Assembly (NCBI GenBank): GCA_950295325.1
Contig: OX485803.1
Location: forward strand, 46,451,554 to 46,515,553
DNA from: Polytrichum commune
Lineage: Eukaryota; Streptophyta; Polytrichopsida; Polytrichales; Polytrichaceae
DNA: 64,000 nucleotides
Direction of reading: 5' to 3'
Shown: positions 60,501 to 64,000 of the stretch, one piece after another
Numbering within the stretch: the first letter of the stretch is position 1
Layout: each line of letters begins with the position of its first letter
The notes under the pieces: generated by a model
The model's input: only the letters and a program-made list of their open reading frames with translations
Databases searched by the model: none
Told to the model about the DNA's origin: nothing
Position numbers and translations under genes: made by a program

Positions 60501-61138
60501 GATGCGAGATCTGACTTTGATCTTTTTCTAGACTTTGTAAGCTTCAAAGCATCAACGACAGTCAACCCTATAGATGAAGGTGAAGGGTGTAGTGGAGGAC
60601 GTTGAGAAGGTGAGAGTTGGGGAACCAAACTCTTGTACATAGGACCGCATGGAGATTTGGCTACATGTATAGGAAGCTGTGAAGAAGTGGAATGAAGACT
60701 TTTAAATGGAAACGGCGATGTGTTTGAAAGATCAACAGATGCACAAATATCATCTTCCGAATCTGATAGCACAAACACACAGTCATCAGTGGGTTCAAAT
60801 TTAACAGGTGCGACATAGGAAATTTAAACGGTGGATGTACCGGATTCGTTTGTCAAGATGACAGTTGAAGCTTGTATCTGAGATTTAGAAAGACCTATTA
60901 CCCTAAATGAACCAGGTCCTAAGATCCACATAAAACCAACCTCGGTTCTGTTTTTTTGAACCAAAACCGTTTCATACACCTCTCCATTTGCAGAATACAT
61001 ATCCTGCTCTAAATACATGGTTCCTATCTGGAGGTTGAATCTCAGACTAAGCAAATCCTCTGAGACATTGACATGACCATCATCTTGAAGTGGCAAAATG
61101 AAGGGAACAAAAGATCCGTGAGCTCTAATGGTAGCCAT
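57532..61138 (-). pseudogene. Mutator-like SWIM zinc-finger transposase gene with four in-frame stops
   Basis: Two coding blocks, 61138-59003 and 58899-57532, join in phase 0 across a 103-bp GT-AG intron and give 1,168 codons in one frame. Four lone stops interrupt it: TAA 60824-60826, TAA 59411-59413, TAG 59105-59107 and TAG 58198-58200. Seen in order: N-terminal region of unknown function; a Cys/His-rich zinc region (CDGHPWC, FRCSTCTGHLQCPNDYC); a transposase-like core with MADSAQANWNAV and CLFHWSASLDK, in the style of MULE DDE enzymes; and a SWIM finger near the C-terminus (CTC...CKH, at about 57660-57740). MULE transposases move DNA elements, and SWIM fingers are usual at their C-termini. 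No long terminal inverted repeats were found, so this could be a decaying transposon or a former host gene. All four stops are one transition from a Gln or Trp codon. Confidence 0.75.
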
Positions 61139-61838
61139 GGAGAAGAAGGAAAAGATGAACAACACATGACAATAATTTTAGATCAACATCGCTTTTGTAT
61201 TGAATGATGGAGAATATAATAATGGATGTAAATTAAAAGAGGTGATAGCATCCAATAATACAAAAGAAGACAGATCATAATAGTAGATAGAGAATATTTG
61301 CAAGGAAGACATAGAATCCTAAATCAGATCCCAAAAAATATCTCATTTAGAAACTAAGTCATAGGAAACTTGAACCCACAAAAGAATTGTCTAATATAAG
61401 ATTATCACATGGGAGAAATGCGGGCACGGATATCATGGAGAAAACGGCGTCAAATAATAAACAAGTTGGCAGAATTTTGAAATACGACTGTGTAGGCTGG
61501 ATGTAGATGCAGGAACAATTAAAATTGGTCGGCAAAGTAAATGATTGGCCATTATAAATTGAACAAAGTCAATGTGGTAGGTTGGGATATCAGAGAAATT
61601 TAGCTGATATAATAAAAATAGAAGCAGAGTGAAAGACGCGTTAAAACAACTTGATCATTGGACGCCAATTGCAACACTGATGATCGTAATGTGCGCTAGG
61701 TTTAAGTGAGCTCTAAACACTAAACAAAAATGTATGAAAGTGGAGTGGTAGAAGATATATCATAGACAGCAAAGATAGTGGAACATGTAGAGAGAACACT
61801 AGTGAGGCGGAAGAGAAGACATAGGAAGGCGGAGGACG
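61139..61838. promoter_or_regulatory. Divergent intergenic region between the SWIM gene and the right-hand gene
   Basis: About 700 AT-rich bases separate two start codons pointing away from each other (61138 on minus, 61839 on plus). The region would carry both promoters. No TATA element is convincing and no repeat is visible. Confidence 0.4.
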
Positions 61839-63331
61839 ATGAAGGTGCAGAGAGCATGCAGACGATGGTATTTCGGAGTCGGAAATGAAGACGAGTTCAC
61901 AAAACAGAAGAAACAAAAAGGTAAGTCAGCTTCTGAAATTATTTTGTTATGTATTCCTTAACAAGATGTTGTTTGTTTATCTTGTTCGAAATATTCATAT
62001 GGTTGATTGTATAATTTTTATTTGTATTATATTATGTATGTATTTAGTTGAATTATGATGGGTATTAGCACATCTATGTTGTCAGGTGCTAGTAATGTGA
62101 CGTTGGCGATCTTCTTTTGAAGAACCAAAATTTCTAGCGAGTCCATCACCTTCACGAAGCCTCCCTATCTATGCTGAGACCGTGGCTTCTGTTTGGAGTT
62201 CATAAATTTAGTGGCCGAATCATTATTAACATCCATGAAATGCATGTTGTTGAGAGTAACAATGTAGTGCAGAGGGCAGCTGAATGCGTTAAAATGTAAA
62301 AGAACGTCATTTATTCATGTTAGCAGTGGTTACTCCAGTGAAAGGTAGGAAAAAAAGTAGGCAAAAAAGTAGCTTTCGTTTTTCAAATAAGAGACAATTG
62401 TCAAGGACTAGAATGAATAGACGTATTCCTCGAATGAAAGGAGTGGACCTATCAGGTACAACAAGGAATTTGACGTACGAAGATATTGTGGCATGCGAAA
62501 TGATGACGGAAGATATCTTCGAACACCAAATTCCTACATGTGAAGCTCAACCACATATCGTCTCTGAATGCAATGAAGAAGATGAAGAGGAGGAAGACGA
62601 GGAAGATTATGATAAAAGCATCGACGAAGAGCAAACCACACAATACGAAAAAGAAGAACAATCTTCTGAGGCGGAATTGGAAGTAAGTTGTACGAAAGAA
62701 ATGATAAGAGAAGAAATTTAAAATGAAAATAAATTTAGAGGTATATAATATATACTATATTGTGCACACCAAAAATACGATTCCAACGGTATATAGCATG
62801 AACAAAATAATTTTGTTTGCATGTTTTAGAGCCAAAAAACAATTAGAGCATCTTAGATTCTTCTAAACTCTTCAAAACATGAAGATTTTATGCAGGAAAT
62901 CTAACCATATTAGTTTTAATAGACTTTGACGATTTATATAAAATTGATATTATCTCCAATAAATCTGAAAACAAATAGAGTGAATGGCAAGGCTTAAATC
63001 TATGCACTAGATTTTTTGTGAAAATTAATTAGGATATTTGAAAAAGTTATAGCAAAGATTCCATAGACTGAAATCTACCAAATTTTTACTTGTTTTTTTA
63101 TTTTTTATTTTTAGAGTCCGACTTACCCTAATCTCTTGAAGCCATACTCTTCGTAATGTCTTCAGACATCCTCTTTCGAAGTGCGGCGGCAACAACATAC
63201 GCAAGCAACAAGAGCGCGCACCATGGAGGATGCAGATGCTGGTACAAGTTCCAGGCGGCGACGTGGGCACATAGACAAAACGAGCAAGAGCGACAAAGAA
63301 GCTGCAACTCCGGAAAGCGACTCAAATGAAG
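61839..63331 (+). CDS. Candidate new gene, at least three exons, highly charged product (continues past window)
   Basis: Three segments join in phase: 61839-61920 (donor GTAAGT), 62324-62682 (acceptor TTAG, donor GTAAGT) and 63166-63331 (acceptor CTTCAG, donor GTGAGT). The ATG is the first after an in-frame stop. The 202-residue product so far begins with a basic segment (KQKKQK, VKGRKKSRQKSS, RTRMNRR), then an acidic run (EEDEEEEDEEDYDKS), then another basic stretch (SSRRRRGHIDKTSKSDK). I recognise no family. The three consensus donors with matched phases are the main support; low complexity weakens it. It could be a chromatin or nucleolar-type protein, or an accessory frame of the neighbouring Mutator-like element. 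The 3' end lies outside the window. Confidence 0.4.
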
Positions 63332-63339
63332 GTGAGTTT

Positions 63340-64000
63340 CTCTTGCAAATGGGTAGCCGTTAACGGCCACCCTTTGTTGCATCTTATATTTCTGAGTATA
63401 TGTGTTTCTTTCTTCAAATATACACACATTTCCTTAAATTTTTTATCCTTGAAATTTCAGACTCTTCTCCATATGTGTTTTTTTCTTCGTGTATGCACTC
63501 AATTGCTTCATTTTTTTTTCCTCCAACAAGGGTGGCCGTCACCGGCCACCCTTATTCACATTTCGGATTTTTGTTCATAAGGGTTTCTTTCTACATGTAC
63601 ACACTCATTTCTCTCATTTTTTTTTCCTTCAATAAGGGTGGCCGTTAACGGCCACCCTTATTCTCATTTCAAATTTTTTTCTCATAAGGGTTTCTTTCTA
63701 CATGTACACACCCATTTCTCTTATTTTCTGTCGTTCAATAACAGTGGCCGTTAACAGCCACCCTTATTTTCATTTCAGATTTTCTTTCATAAAGGTTTCT
63801 TTCTACATGTACACACCCATTTCTCTCATTTTTTTTCCTTCAATAAGGGTGGCCGTTAACAGCCACCCTTATTTTCATTTCAGATTTTTTTTCATCAGGG
63901 TTTCTTTCTACATGTACTTACCCATTTCTCTTATTTTTTGTCCTTCAATAACAGTGGCCGTTAACAGCCACCCTTATTGTCATTTCAGATTTTTTTTCAT
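63340..64000. repeat. 105-base tandem array, each unit centred on a long palindrome
   Basis: Each unit contains a palindrome built on GGTGGCCGTTAACGGCCACC with T/C-rich spacer (TTTCTTTCTACATGTACACA). Palindrome centres are at about 63361, 63541, 63646, 63752, 63857 and 63962, so the period is 105 bases from the second unit on. The copy at 63631-63662 is a perfect 32-base palindrome; the later copies have one mismatched arm (CAGCCACC, or AACAGTGGCC on the left). The array starts right after a splice donor and runs off the window, so it probably lies in an intron. Confidence 0.9.

Noticed and set aside
57532-61138. Reassigned genetic code (TAA/TAG read as Gln), as in some green algae and ciliates
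   Set aside because: TAF1 and the RING gene in the same window have no internal TAA/TAG in over 3,000 codons, TAF1 uses TAA as its own stop, and the LINE also has TGA stops. The stops are confined to transposon-like genes.
63340-64000. CRISPR array (regular repeats with spacers)
   Set aside because: The spacers are themselves repeated, the unit is 105 bases, and the window is a eukaryotic nuclear genome. It is a satellite-type array.

Overview
This is a stretch of plant nuclear genome. It contains a split TAF1 gene (more than 20 exons) with the plant arrangement: an internal ubiquitin-like segment, a CCHC zinc knuckle and one C-terminal bromodomain. It also contains a plant-type MUSE/RMA-like RING E3 gene. 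Introns are short to medium, GT-AG and T-rich before the acceptor. The gypsy, hAT, Mutator-like, Tourist-like and LINE relics fit a streptophyte. My best guess is a seed-free land plant (bryophyte or lycophyte/fern grade); this is inference, and no single sequence fixes the species.

Layout. 1-2.7 kb: 3' end of a Ty3/gypsy pol gene whose integrase is followed by a PHD finger, then a duplicated LTR-like tail. 2.8-7 kb: AT-rich sequence with a decayed hAT transposase on the minus strand. 7.1-24.9 kb: TAF1 (+), modelled with 22 coding exons, about 2,108 codons, all phases consistent. 25-31 kb: intergenic sequence with dispersed repeats and a 394-bp Tourist-like MITE. 31.2-34.8 kb: three-exon RING E3 gene (+). 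35-38.9 kb: repeats. 38.9-40.8 kb: intronless 633-codon gene (-) that I cannot assign to a family. 42-52.5 kb: a repeat nest, with nested Tourist-like MITEs, a 195-bp repeat family rich in CCGGTT, a Tc1/mariner relic, a 0.74-kb foldback element and several tandem arrays. 52.7-56.7 kb: LINE relic with reverse transcriptase and RNase H-like region. 56.8-61.1 kb: Mutator-like SWIM-finger transposase gene (-) interrupted by four lone stop codons, with a second copy of its last coding segment downstream. 61.8-63.3 kb: a candidate new gene (+), followed by a 105-bp tandem array of palindromes running off the window.

The genes do not form one pathway. TAF1 is a core TFIID subunit, the RING protein is a probable ubiquitin ligase, and the 633-codon protein is an orphan. 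The rest is layered transposon sequence. The most unusual points are the two elements (LINE and SWIM transposase) whose frames persist over 1.5-3.5 kb and are broken almost only by stops one transition away from Gln or Trp codons; the PHD-tailed integrase; the orphan gene; and the palindromic satellite inside a probable intron.
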